Origin: an uncultured Collinsella sp.
GTDB taxonomy: Bacteria > Actinomycetota > Coriobacteriia > Coriobacteriales > Coriobacteriaceae
NCBI GenBank assembly: GCA_900541175.1
Contig: UQIT01000018.1
Location: forward strand, 1-42,752
DNA: 42,752 nucleotides
Direction of reading: 5' to 3'
Program-made: the position numbers and the translations under genes
In this document: piece after piece, positions 15,644 to 23,220 of the stretch
Position numbering within the stretch: the first letter of the stretch is position 1
How the letters are laid out: the number at the start of each line of letters is the position of its first letter
Notes under the pieces: model-generated
The model's database searches: none
Told to the model about the DNA's origin: nothing
The model's input: only the letters and a program-made list of their open reading frames with translations

Positions 15644-15706
15644 TTGCGGAAAAATACGGTCTATTGGTGCCTTATTTTGGCGCAAACAGACCGTATTCCA
15701 CCGCAA
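15644..15706 (-). repeat. 63-bp hairpin element, copy 1
   Basis: The outer arms are TTGCGG and CCGCAA, then AATACGGTCT pairs perfectly with AGACCGTATT, and the loop itself can fold (TTGGTGCC with GGCGCAA). It is followed by TTATAAAAGG on the plus strand. A second copy of identical length and layout lies at 16812-16874 with a different stem sequence. Both lie directly before start codons of minus-strand genes. Confidence 0.75.
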
Positions 15707-15775
15707 GTTATAAAAGGGGCATCAGGGGCAAAGGCCTCCAAGGCATTCCAGGCGCTGGCGCCATGCCCCCGCGCC

Positions 15776-16795
15776 CTAAAGTTTTAAGCGAATCGCATCG
15801 ATGATGTGCGCACAGCGCTGCGTGGCGGCAAGGGGCATGACGGGACTCTCGAGTTTCCCCGCCCAGATGAGCTGGGTCGCATGCTGGATTTCGCCGTAGA
15901 AATCATCGATCTCAAACGGGGCATTTATTTCTAGCGTTCGACCGTCGGAATACTTCACATGGGCGAGCTCGGGGCGATGGAGACGCTCGATTTCCAACGA
16001 GCCCCGCTCACAGGCAATCGTTAAGCGGCTTTCATATGTTGCTTTGCCGTCGCACGCCATATGAATGGGTATACCGCCGACGCTCATATGGATCTCGTCG
16101 GCCCAATCGACGCGGCCGCCCGATACGTCACGCCAGCGAACTTCACGGGAAGAAACCTCGCACGCGCCCGCGAGCAAATCCTCAAACCAACCGACTGCAT
16201 AGCAGCCCATATCATATAGACAGCCGCCCTGCAACGGATCAAGCAGATAGCCCGAAGGAGGCTCGCCGTAATCGAGCTTTTGCACGCTTTCAATCGAGAC
16301 AATACGGCCAAGCTCACCCGACGCAAGCAAGTCCTTCACGCGAGTGCGCATCGGGCAAAACCGATTCTTCATCGCCTCCATAAACAGCACGCCGCGCTCA
16401 CGAGAGGTGGAGGCAATCGAGAGAGCCTCTTCCTCACTCAAAACGGCCGGCTTTTCGCACAGCACGGCCTTTCCGGCGCGCAGCGCGCGACAGGCCCAAC
16501 GCGTATGCATGCCATGCGGAAGAGCCAAGTAGATTGCGTCGACATCGGGGTCGGCAATCAGCGCGTCATAAGCCGCATCGCCGTTATCATCGGCCGAGGC
16601 ATGGCTATGCGCAGCATCGATCGAAAACGCTCGGGAAAATTCCTCGACATGCGCAGGAGTGCGGCCGGCCGCAGCCACCAGCCGTGCCCCGTCGACCTTC
16701 TTGAGCGACGATGCAAATCGATGAGAAATGTGCCCGGCGCCCAAAATGCCCCAACGAACCTCACGCGAATCATTACGTAAACCTCGGTCACCCAC
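15776..16795 (-). CDS. Gfo/Idh/MocA-family oxidoreductase
   Basis: The 339-aa product is an NAD(P)-dependent sugar-type oxidoreductase. The Rossmann motif WGILGAGHISHRFA is near residue 15, and the family motif CEKPAVLSEEEA holds the conserved Glu-Lys-Pro around residue 113. The C-terminal half is the mixed beta-sheet domain (IDDFYGEIQHATQLIWAG). The GTG at 16795 is supported by GGGAG 7 nt before it, giving a slightly long N-terminus. The substrate cannot be told. Hairpin elements lie upstream (16812-16874) and downstream (15644-15706). The neighbouring aldo/keto reductase has the same direction, so the pair may act on related carbonyl compounds. Confidence 0.9.
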   Translation of the reverse strand: MGDRGLRNDSREVRWGILGAGHISHRFASSLKKVDGARLVAAAGRTPAHVEEFSRAFSIDAAHSHASADDNGDAAYDALIADPDVDAIYLALPHGMHTRWACRALRAGKAVLCEKPAVLSEEEALSIASTSRERGVLFMEAMKNRFCPMRTRVKDLLASGELGRIVSIESVQKLDYGEPPSGYLLDPLQGGCLYDMGCYAVGWFEDLLAGACEVSSREVRWRDVSGGRVDWADEIHMSVGGIPIHMACDGKATYESRLTIACERGSLEIERLHRPELAHVKYSDGRTLEINAPFEIDDFYGEIQHATQLIWAGKLESPVMPLAATQRCAHIIDAIRLKL

Positions 16796-16811
16796 GATAG
16801 TCTCCCATTAG

Positions 16812-16874
16812 TTGCGGCGAAATAGTTCCTGCTGTTGCCCTATTCTGCCGTAAACAGGAACTATTCCATCACAA
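16812..16874 (-). repeat. 63-bp hairpin element, copy 2
   Basis: The layout matches copy 1 at 15644-15706: GTTGCGG start, stem AATAGTTCCTG pairing perfectly with CAGGAACTATT, then TCCA, CAAG and ATATAAAAGG. The outside words and length are shared between copies, while the stem bases differ in a compensated way. It lies 17 bp before the GTG start of the Gfo/Idh/MocA gene. Confidence 0.75.
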
Positions 16875-16886
16875 GATATAAAAGGA

Positions 16887-18077
16887 TCATGAGGAGCGCG
16901 TTGTGCGGAAGGCTTTAAGCACAGCCGTTACGGGGCCAGGCTGGAAACGTCGGCGCACGTCATCGAGACGCTCGGGAATATCGATGTGCTGCGGGCAGTG
17001 ACGTGCGCATTTACCGCACTTGACGCAATTGCTCACCAGCTTGGGCTCGCTCGTGCGCACCGCGCTCGCCGTAAAGTATTGAGACAGCCCCGTAAACCAG
17101 CTGTGCGCGTAGCTCGCGTTGTAAGCGGCAAAGCAGCCGGGAATGTTAATACCCTTGGGACATGGCATGCAGTAGCCGCATCCCGTGCAGGGCACACGGT
17201 TCGATTTCTCAAACTCCATCAACACGCGCGCAATCGTGTCGAGCTGGTTGGCCGTCATCGAATTCGGCAACGCGAGGTCTGCCAGTGACGAATTCTCGTC
17301 CACTTGCGCGGTATCGGTCATACCAGAAAGCAACATGGTCACCTGGGGATGATTCCACACCCACGAGAGCCCCCAAGCGGCAGGCGTATGCAAATGCCGA
17401 TCGCATGCACCATCGAGAACAGCGCGCGCCCGCGGAGGCAATTTGCCTGCCAAGCGTCCGCCCAAAAGCGGCTCCATCACAAACACCGCGAGACCTCGCT
17501 CGGCGGCGGCCATGAGCCCCGCCGTTCCCGCCTGATATCGCTCTCCAGCGTAGTTGTACTGGATCTGGCAAAAGTCCCACACATACGCATCGAGCATCGT
17601 GAGGAAGTCCGCCGCACTGCCGTGGTACGAAAAACCGATCTGGCGAATGCGCCCCGAAGCCTTTTGGCGCGCAATCCAGTCCTCGATGCCCAACGCCACC
17701 ACACGTTCCCACTGGGCGGGCGAGGTAATGTTGTGCATGAGGTAATAGTCGATATGGTCGGTCCGCAGGCGGCGCAATTGCTCATCGAAGAACCGGTCGA
17801 AATCCTCCGCACACTTGCACGAAGCATGCGGCAACTTGGTCGCCAGCAACACCCGGTCACGCAGCCCCAATCGTTCAAGCGAAGCGCCCATGCACGCCTC
17901 GTTGCCGGGATAGAGATAGGCCGTGTCCAGGTAGTTAATCCCCTGCTCCACCGCACGGGAGATGATAGCGTCGGCTGTCTTCGCATCCGGGCGTCCCGGC
18001 GCACCGGGAAACCTCATGCAGCCCAGCCCCAACGCCGAGATACGGTTGCCGCTTTTGGGGTCAACGCGATATTGCAC
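16887..18077 (-). CDS. aldo/keto reductase with C-terminal 4Fe-4S clusters
   Basis: The 396-aa product starts with an aldo/keto reductase barrel: GLGCMRFPG, the catalytic region NYLDTAYLYPGNE (Asp and Tyr), the Lys in LLATKLP, and the His in DYYLMHNI. The C-terminus (about 290-375) has two Cys clusters, CTGCGYCMPCP and CVKCGKCARHCP, as in bacterial ferredoxin-type aldo/keto reductases. It probably reduces or oxidises a small carbonyl compound using NAD(P)H and iron-sulfur clusters. The GTG at 18077 has GGAGGGG just upstream. The N-terminal GNRISALGLG is complete. It may be co-transcribed with the downstream Gfo/Idh/MocA gene. The substrate is unknown. Confidence 0.92.
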   Translation of the reverse strand: MQYRVDPKSGNRISALGLGCMRFPGAPGRPDAKTADAIISRAVEQGINYLDTAYLYPGNEACMGASLERLGLRDRVLLATKLPHASCKCAEDFDRFFDEQLRRLRTDHIDYYLMHNITSPAQWERVVALGIEDWIARQKASGRIRQIGFSYHGSAADFLTMLDAYVWDFCQIQYNYAGERYQAGTAGLMAAAERGLAVFVMEPLLGGRLAGKLPPRARAVLDGACDRHLHTPAAWGLSWVWNHPQVTMLLSGMTDTAQVDENSSLADLALPNSMTANQLDTIARVLMEFEKSNRVPCTGCGYCMPCPKGINIPGCFAAYNASYAHSWFTGLSQYFTASAVRTSEPKLVSNCVKCGKCARHCPQHIDIPERLDDVRRRFQPGPVTAVLKAFRTTRSS

Positions 18078-18239
18078 GGCCCCTCCCCTCCCATCGAAGC
18101 CCTGACAAGGCGAAACAAACCCGTCACGTCATCGAAACACATCGGAATCGCAATTGAGAACGTATCGTAACGCAGCAGAAATCAGGCCGTCACGGCACCG
18201 CTTTAACATCAGCAAAAAGCCCGATGAAAGGAGCCGACC

Positions 18240-19010
18240 ATGCCCGCACTCGACCTTTGGAACCTTGCTTCCCAGCTCAAAAGCACCGATTATCGCTGGG
18301 TCGACCTCACCCACACGCTCTCGTGCGACACCCCGCACTGGTTTGGCTTTAAGCCGTTTGAGTCCACCAAGCTCTTCGACTATCTGCCAAACACGCCCGA
18401 GGACATGCTCGCCCCTATGCGCTGCTTTCAGTATTCGGTCGCCTCGCAGTACGGCACGCATGTCGACGCACCGCGGCATTTCCACGTTGAGGGTCGTTCC
18501 CTTGGAGAGATTGAACCCATCGAGTTTATGCATCCGCTCTGCGTGATCGACAAGCACAAGGAATGCGCCGCAAATCCTGACTTTATCCTGACCATCGAGG
18601 ACCTCAAAGCCTGGGAGAATGAGCACGGTCGCATTCCCAAGGACGCCTTTGTTGCCTTCCGCTCCGACTGGTCCAAGCTCGCCGACCTCGAAAACAAGGA
18701 CGAGGACGGCCAGCCCCACTACCCCGGCTGGGACCTCGACGCCATCAAGTGGCTCGTTGAAGAGCGCAACATCGGCGCTATCGGCCACGAGCCGGCCGAC
18801 ACCGACCCGGCGAGCGTGACCACGCGGGAGGACGCCTACCCCTACCCCGGCGAACAATACATCCTCTCGGTCGACCGCTATCAGATCGAGGTCATGGACC
18901 ATCTAGACGAGCTTCCCGCCACGGGCGCCGTCATCTTCTGCACCTTCCCTAAGGTCCGTGATGGTGTCGGATACCCCGCGCGCGTTTTTGCGGTCTGCCC
19001 CGCGGCATAA
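18240..19010 (+). CDS. cyclase-family (kynurenine-formamidase-like) metal hydrolase
   Basis: The 256-aa product belongs to the cyclase/arylformamidase family. The metal-binding motif HxGTHxDxPxHF appears as SQYGTHVDAPRHFH near residue 77, preceded by WVDLTHTLSCDTPHW. Later conserved parts are FRSDWSK and IGHEPADTDPAS. Members hydrolyse N-formyl or cyclic amides, or dehydrate small acids, using bound zinc or manganese. The start ATG has AAAGGAG 6 nt before it. It is divergent from the aldo/keto reductase, across a 162-bp gap. Tryptophan-pathway partners are not present, so a kynurenine role is not supported. The next gene on the same strand is separated by a region able to form a terminator. 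Confidence 0.88.
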   Translation: MPALDLWNLASQLKSTDYRWVDLTHTLSCDTPHWFGFKPFESTKLFDYLPNTPEDMLAPMRCFQYSVASQYGTHVDAPRHFHVEGRSLGEIEPIEFMHPLCVIDKHKECAANPDFILTIEDLKAWENEHGRIPKDAFVAFRSDWSKLADLENKDEDGQPHYPGWDLDAIKWLVEERNIGAIGHEPADTDPASVTTREDAYPYPGEQYILSVDRYQIEVMDHLDELPATGAVIFCTFPKVRDGVGYPARVFAVCPAA

Positions 19011-19089
19011 GCGCACTGCGCAATAGTGTCTTTTTCACAACAGCAGCCCCGCGCGCCCACCAAACGCCCCGACGACATACAATCCATCA

Positions 19090-19124
19090 GGCGCCCCATA
19101 TGCAGGCGCCTTTTATATGGGGAG
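19090..19124 (+). promoter_or_regulatory. two mutually exclusive hairpins before the ketopantoate-reductase-like gene
   Basis: Hairpin one pairs GGCGCC (19090-19095) with GGCGCC (19105-19110) and is followed by TTTTATAT, like a terminator. Hairpin two pairs CCCCATAT (19094-19101) with ATATGGGG (19115-19122) and would bury the ribosome binding site GGGGAG (19119-19124). They share bases, so only one can form. Confidence 0.5.
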
Positions 19125-19133
19125 ATGATTCAC

Positions 19134-20048
19134 ATGCAGATCAACAAGGTCGCCTTTATCGGCAAGGGCGGCGTCGGCCTGCTCTACGGCAGCATGATTG
19201 CCAAGGCCCTCGGCAATGACACCGTCGAATACGTTATGGATGACGCCCGTTTTGAGCGTCACGCGGGCGATGCGCTCACCGTCAACGGAAAGCCTTGCGA
19301 TCTCACGTCCGTCCGCGCCAGCGAGGCAGCGCCCGCCGATCTGGTCATCCTGACGGTCAAGACCACCGGTCTCGACCAAGCACTCAAGACTATGGAGCGC
19401 GTCGTGGGACCCAACACGCTCATCGCCTCGCTGTGCAACGGTATTACGAGCGAGCAAAAGATTGCCGAACGCTTTGGCTGGGAGCATACCGTTCTTGGTA
19501 TCTGCCAGGGCATGGACGCCGTGTTTCTCAATGGCGCGCTCACCTTTACCAATGCGGGCGAGATCCGCTTTGGCGCGGCGGCCGGCACCGACTCCGCGAC
19601 CGTCGCCGCTATCGACGGGCTCTACACGCGCTGTGGCATCGCCCATACCGTCGAGCGCGACATTGCGCACCGCATGTGGGCCAAACTCATGCTCAACGAC
19701 GGCATCAACCAGACCTGCATGGCCTACGGCGGGACCTACGGAAGCGCCACGGAGCCGGGCTCCGAGCAGCGTCGCTGCTTTGTTTCTGCCATGCGCGAAA
19801 CGCTTGCGGTCGCCAACGCCGAGGGCGTTGAGCTGACCGAGGCAGACCTGACGCAAATGGTGCACCTCATCGAGGGAATCGACCCCGCCGGTATGCCCTC
19901 GATGGCTCAAGACCGCATCGCAAGGCGCAAAACCGAGGTTGATGAGTTCGCGGGCACCATCTGCCGCCTCGCAGCCAAACACGATATCCAGGCGCCACAG
20001 AACGAGTGGCTCTATCGGCGCATCCGCGATATCGAGAAAAGCTGGTAG
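19134..20048 (+). CDS. ketopantoate reductase family protein (PanE/ApbA-like)
   Basis: The 304-aa product resembles 2-dehydropantoate 2-reductase, which reduces ketopantoate with NADPH in coenzyme A synthesis. The nucleotide loop is FIGKGGVGLLYG near residue 10; the family's usual GxGxxG is here GKGGVG. Conserved segments VILTVKTTGLDQAL (active-site Lys), LCNGIT and MWAKLMLNDGINQTCM (second active-site Lys and Asn) follow, with SMAQDRIARRKTEVDEF near the C-terminus. The ATG at 19134 is chosen for spacing from GGGGAG; upstream in-frame codons lack a site. No other pantothenate genes are near, so a role on another 2-keto acid is possible. Confidence 0.85.
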   Translation: MQINKVAFIGKGGVGLLYGSMIAKALGNDTVEYVMDDARFERHAGDALTVNGKPCDLTSVRASEAAPADLVILTVKTTGLDQALKTMERVVGPNTLIASLCNGITSEQKIAERFGWEHTVLGICQGMDAVFLNGALTFTNAGEIRFGAAAGTDSATVAAIDGLYTRCGIAHTVERDIAHRMWAKLMLNDGINQTCMAYGGTYGSATEPGSEQRRCFVSAMRETLAVANAEGVELTEADLTQMVHLIEGIDPAGMPSMAQDRIARRKTEVDEFAGTICRLAAKHDIQAPQNEWLYRRIRDIEKSW

Positions 20049-20085
20049 CGCCAACGCGCCGCATTCAACAGCCTTAACAGCAAAA

Positions 20086-20117
20086 CCGCCGCAAGGGAAC
20101 CTTTCCCCCTGCGGCGG
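20086..20117. terminator. terminator between convergent genes
   Basis: CCGCCGC and GCGGCGG arms, extended by a G/C-run, form a strong hairpin. On the minus strand it is followed by TTTTGC and serves the small membrane protein; on the plus strand it can end the PanE-like transcript. Confidence 0.75.
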
Positions 20118-20158
20118 CCTTCATCTTCGTCTATGACCGGCGGCCGATCTCACAACAG

Positions 20159-20365
20159 TTAGCGTTGCGACCCCGACACCTCGTCCTCATCGTCGCGACA
20201 AAGGACAACACCGGCGCTTCCCAGCAGCGTGGCCGCGATCAGCGCGCCGACCACGATAGGAGCAGCCCCGCATGTCCCCTGCATGCCCGCGACGAGCGCG
20301 GCCGTGGGACCAAGGCAACCAAGCATCAACGCGACGGCGGCAACGGCAATATCTCGAGCATTCAC
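20159..20365 (-). CDS. small two-helix membrane protein, unknown
   Basis: The 68-aa product has two hydrophobic stretches (IAVAAVALMLGCLGPTAALV and APIVVGALIAATLLGSAGVVL) and an acidic tail CRDDEDEVSGSQR. I do not recognise a family. The GTG at 20365 has GGAGGA about 9 nt upstream, and a strong terminator follows the stop, which supports a real short gene. It has no obvious partner: the next gene upstream on the strand is a secreted protein 187 bp away. A chance open frame is possible but less likely given hydrophobicity, ribosome binding site and terminator. Confidence 0.6.
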   Translation of the reverse strand: MNARDIAVAAVALMLGCLGPTAALVAGMQGTCGAAPIVVGALIAATLLGSAGVVLCRDDEDEVSGSQR

Positions 20366-20551
20366 AAGACCACTTCCTCCAAGAGAAAGACCTTATTTCT
20401 CAAGAACCAGTGTGCCCCGCATCCATACGCCCAGCGTACCGCCACGGTAAGGGCTCTGTTAACTCAAACGCATACATAGAACGGACGTCCTTACGTTGCC
20501 CTAAAGCTCGGTAAAGACGCCCGTCCGCCAAATATCCGTGATGCAGAAAAA

Positions 20552-21325
20552 TTACCAACCGGTGTAGTAGTCGGTGGTTCCGGCAGCGCAGCCGGAGTCA
20601 TAGACCTTGCAATCACCCTTGGAGCCCGTAAAGGTCGAGCCCTGGGCCATATCGCCCGCGGCAACAACGTAATAGCCGTCGGAATCGCGCCAGAAGCCCT
20701 CAGAATCCTGAGTCCATTCGCCCGTGCGATAGTGATAAAGCACATTGCTGCTGTAATAGGTCTCGCGGCGCCCGTTGTAGTTATTGACACCCGCAGAGCG
20801 CGTCAGGCCCGATCCGTTCGCGTAGGACGCGGCAGACGCATAGGACGGAGTGTAACCGGCGTTGTAGTACGAAGCCCGGGCGGCCTCGGCAGCCTCCGCC
20901 TCGGCGGCAGCCTCGAGCGCTTCGCGCTTGGCATCCTCAAGCGCAGTGCGCAGCTCATCGAGCTCGGTCGACTTGGCGTCGACCTCCCCCATCGTCAACA
21001 GGTTACCCGCACCGTCGATGCAACCCTGCAACACAGCGCGCTCGTCATCGGTGGCATAGTCGCCATACATATTCATAATGATCTGAGCGCGCATCTCCAG
21101 GGAATCGCGCTTGGCCTCCATCGAGGCGTTCCACTCCTGCATGGAACCATAACCATCGCCGCGATAGTCAACGGGCTGTACCAGCGTCGTCTCGGACGGC
21201 GTAGATCCAACCGTATCGGACAGTGTTGCGGCGTGGGCATCAGTTGCACCGGCGCCCGCCAAAAGTGCCACGGTCAGAGCGGCGGAAAGGGCGGCGGCTT
21301 TCGGTTTTCGTGAATCGATCCTCAT
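20552..21325 (-). CDS. secreted protein with coiled coil, unknown function
   Basis: The 257-aa product starts with a signal peptide (AALSAALTVALLAGAGATDAHA). A helical, Ala/Glu-rich coiled-coil-like part follows (about residues 85-145, ELRTALEDAKREALEAAAEAEAAEAA), then a Tyr/Ser/Asn-rich linker. A compact C-terminal part ends in CKVYDSGCAAGTTDYYTGW; similar endings occur in exported proteins of gut Firmicutes and Coriobacteria, but I cannot name the domain. The open frame extends far upstream, but the ATG at 21325 starts the signal peptide and has GGAGG 11 nt before it, the same spacing class as the surface-protein gene at 9386. There is no cell-wall anchor. Confidence 0.75.
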   Translation of the reverse strand: MRIDSRKPKAAALSAALTVALLAGAGATDAHAATLSDTVGSTPSETTLVQPVDYRGDGYGSMQEWNASMEAKRDSLEMRAQIIMNMYGDYATDDERAVLQGCIDGAGNLLTMGEVDAKSTELDELRTALEDAKREALEAAAEAEAAEAARASYYNAGYTPSYASAASYANGSGLTRSAGVNNYNGRRETYYSSNVLYHYRTGEWTQDSEGFWRDSDGYYVVAAGDMAQGSTFTGSKGDCKVYDSGCAAGTTDYYTGW

Positions 21326-21536
21326 GTAGCTGGAAACCTCCGTAGTGCGTTTTTGCTGCGTTTGAGCTGCGTGTGATTCGATCGCGCTGCATAGTACCCC
21401 GAGCAAATCGCGACCTGCGGTTTTACTCAAAAGGCGCACGTCAATTGCGTAAAACTCACATCCTCTCAACAGGAGTTTTCCACAACTCAAATGCATAAAG
21501 CGTGTCAAAAACCCTGTTTTTGCACCCGCTCTATGC

Positions 21537-21577
21537 AAAAAAGGCGCCTGTGCAACCATTGTTCGCACAGGCGCCTT
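21537..21577 (-). terminator. intrinsic terminator of metY
   Basis: A perfect 13-bp stem (AAGGCGCCTGTGC with GCACAGGCGCCTT, loop of 11) is followed on the minus strand by six T residues, 61 bp after the metY stop. Confidence 0.92.
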
Positions 21578-21637
21578 GAGCAGGCATTTTATGCAGTTAT
21601 ACCTATCGAGTCGCAAGGGGTCCTTGCACAAGTCGCC

Positions 21638-22948
21638 TTACTCGTCCAGCGCGGCGAAGGCCTGCTTCAGATCCCAAATGATATCCTCGGCGTTCTCGGT
21701 ACCGATGGAAAGACGGATCGTGGAGGGCGTGATGTTCTGCTCGGCGAGCTCCTCGGCAGAGAGCTGGGAGTGCGTGGTGGTAGCCGGGTGCACGACGAGC
21801 GACTTGACGTCGGCCACGTTGGCAAGCAGCGAGAACACCTGCAGATGATCGATGAACTTCCAAGCCGCCTCCTGGCCACCCTTAATCTCAAAGGTAAAGA
21901 TCGAGGCACCACCGTTGGGGAAGTACTTCTGATAGAGCTCGTGATCGGGGTGCTCGGACAGGCTCGGGTGGTTCACCTTGGCGACGTGGCTGTCACCAAC
22001 CAGGAACTCAACGACCTTCTTGGTGTTCTCGACATGACGGTCAACGCGCAGCGACAGAGTCTCGGTGCCCTGGAGCAGGACCCAGGCGTTGAACGGGCTG
22101 ATGCAGGCGCCCTCGTCACGCAGCAAGATAGCGCGGACATAGGTCGCGAAGGCGGCGGGACCGGCAGCCTCGGCAAACGAAACACCGTGGTAGGAGGGGT
22201 TGGGCTCAGCGATCTGGGCGTACTTTCCGCTCGCCTTCCAATCAAAGTTACCGCCGTCGACGATCACACCGCCCAGCGAAGTGCCGTGACCGCCGATGAA
22301 CTTGGTTGCGGAGTGGACGACGATGTTGGCACCATGCTCCAGCGGACGGAACAGATACGGGGTGCCGAAGGTGTTGTCGACGACAACCGGCAGACCGTGC
22401 TTCTTGGCGATCTCGGAGATAGCGTCGATGTTGGGGATGTCGGAGTTGGGGTTGCCGAGCGTCTCGAGATAGATGACCGTGGTGTTGTCCTTGATGGCCC
22501 CCTCGACCTCTTCCAGGTTATGGGCATCGACGAAGGTGGTCTCGACGCCAAACTGGGAGAGCGTATGCTCCAGCAGGTTGTAGGAGCCACCGTAGATGGT
22601 CTTTTGAGCCACCACGTGGTCACCGGCCTGGGCAAGAGCCTGCAGGGTATAGGTGATGGCAGCAGCACCGGAGGCGACGGCAAGACCTGCCACACCGCCC
22701 TCGAGTGCGGCGATACGGTCCTCGAAGACGCCCTGGGTGGAGTTGGTCAGACGGCCGTAGATGTTACCGGCGTCGGCAAGACCAAAGCGGTCGGCGGCGT
22801 GCTGGGAATTGCGGAACACATAGCTCGTGGTCTGGTAGATAGGCACGGCGCGGGAGTCGGATGCGGGATCGGCGCTCTCCTGGCCAACGTGAAGCTGCAG
22901 GGTATCGAAACCAAAGGTGTGCTCGGGGTTGTTGATGAACTGGCTCAT
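21638..22948 (-). CDS. metY: O-acetylhomoserine aminocarboxypropyltransferase (sulfhydrylase)
   Basis: The 436-aa product is a PLP enzyme of the Cys/Met metabolism family that makes homocysteine from O-acetylhomoserine and sulfide. The PLP-lysine sits in VVHSATKFIGGHGTSLGG, the PLP-phosphate region is VASGAAAITYTLQAL, and the start FDTLQLHVGQESADPASDSRAVPIYQTTSYVF is typical of MetY. Length (about 430 aa) separates it from the shorter MetB and MetC (about 380-390). The ATG has AAGGAG upstream. A 180-nt leader carries a short Cys-containing open frame and a hairpin, and a LysR gene is divergent, so control by sulfur or methionine status is expected. A strong terminator follows. Confidence 0.95.
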   Translation of the reverse strand: MSQFINNPEHTFGFDTLQLHVGQESADPASDSRAVPIYQTTSYVFRNSQHAADRFGLADAGNIYGRLTNSTQGVFEDRIAALEGGVAGLAVASGAAAITYTLQALAQAGDHVVAQKTIYGGSYNLLEHTLSQFGVETTFVDAHNLEEVEGAIKDNTTVIYLETLGNPNSDIPNIDAISEIAKKHGLPVVVDNTFGTPYLFRPLEHGANIVVHSATKFIGGHGTSLGGVIVDGGNFDWKASGKYAQIAEPNPSYHGVSFAEAAGPAAFATYVRAILLRDEGACISPFNAWVLLQGTETLSLRVDRHVENTKKVVEFLVGDSHVAKVNHPSLSEHPDHELYQKYFPNGGASIFTFEIKGGQEAAWKFIDHLQVFSLLANVADVKSLVVHPATTTHSQLSAEELAEQNITPSTIRLSIGTENAEDIIWDLKQAFAALDE

Positions 22949-23003
22949 GATGATCTCCTTGATCGAACAAAAGTTAATAAATTAGAGAGAAGTAAGTCGC
23001 TGT

Positions 23004-23035
23004 CTCCTGATCACGCCGACGGGCGCAAACAGGAG
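23004..23035 (-). promoter_or_regulatory. leader hairpin overlapping the end of the metY leader peptide
   Basis: CTCCTG pairs with CAGGAG, with an inner stem CGCC/GGCG, on the minus-strand RNA. The hairpin covers the second Cys codon and the stop codon of the leader peptide, so ribosome position could decide whether it forms. The following RNA is T-rich but lacks a clean U-run. Confidence 0.5.
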
Positions 23036-23064
23036 CCCGGCATTCGTCTTGGTAAGCAATTCAT
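23011..23064 (-). CDS. 17-aa leader peptide of metY
   Basis: An ATG at 23064 with the excellent ribosome binding site AAAGGAGG 7 nt upstream opens a 17-codon frame, MNCLPRRMPGSCLRPSA, ending in TGA at 23011. It has Cys at positions 3 and 12 and lies between the metY promoter and the metY start, 62 bp before the latter. Cys-containing leader peptides before sulfur genes are known from Actinobacteria, where they act in cysteine-responsive attenuation. The strength of the site, which exceeds that of metY itself, argues that it is translated. The sensing role is inference; the two Cys codons are not adjacent, and the peptide also has internal Met and Arg-Arg. Confidence 0.6.
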   Translation of the reverse strand: MNCLPRRMPGSCLRPSA

Positions 23065-23131
23065 ATGCGGGCCTCCTTTCGCATCCCGTTCCGTGGTTGG
23101 CTTAATTACCTACCGCCTTTGTGTGTTTTGA

Positions 23132-23160
23132 ATAGTACGAGCATTGTTTCGCTCGGTCAA
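23132..23160 (-). promoter_or_regulatory. metY promoter with operator-like inverted repeat in the spacer
   Basis: On the minus strand TTGACC (23160-23155) and TACTAT (23137-23132) are spaced by 17 bp. The spacer contains CGAGC-N8-GCTCG (23138-23155), a likely binding site for the divergently encoded LysR regulator. Confidence 0.7.
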
Positions 23161-23220
23161 TCACTTAAAAGCGCTAACCTGTTATCGGTTTTATAGATAG
23201 CAATCGAAAGGATGGCGTCG

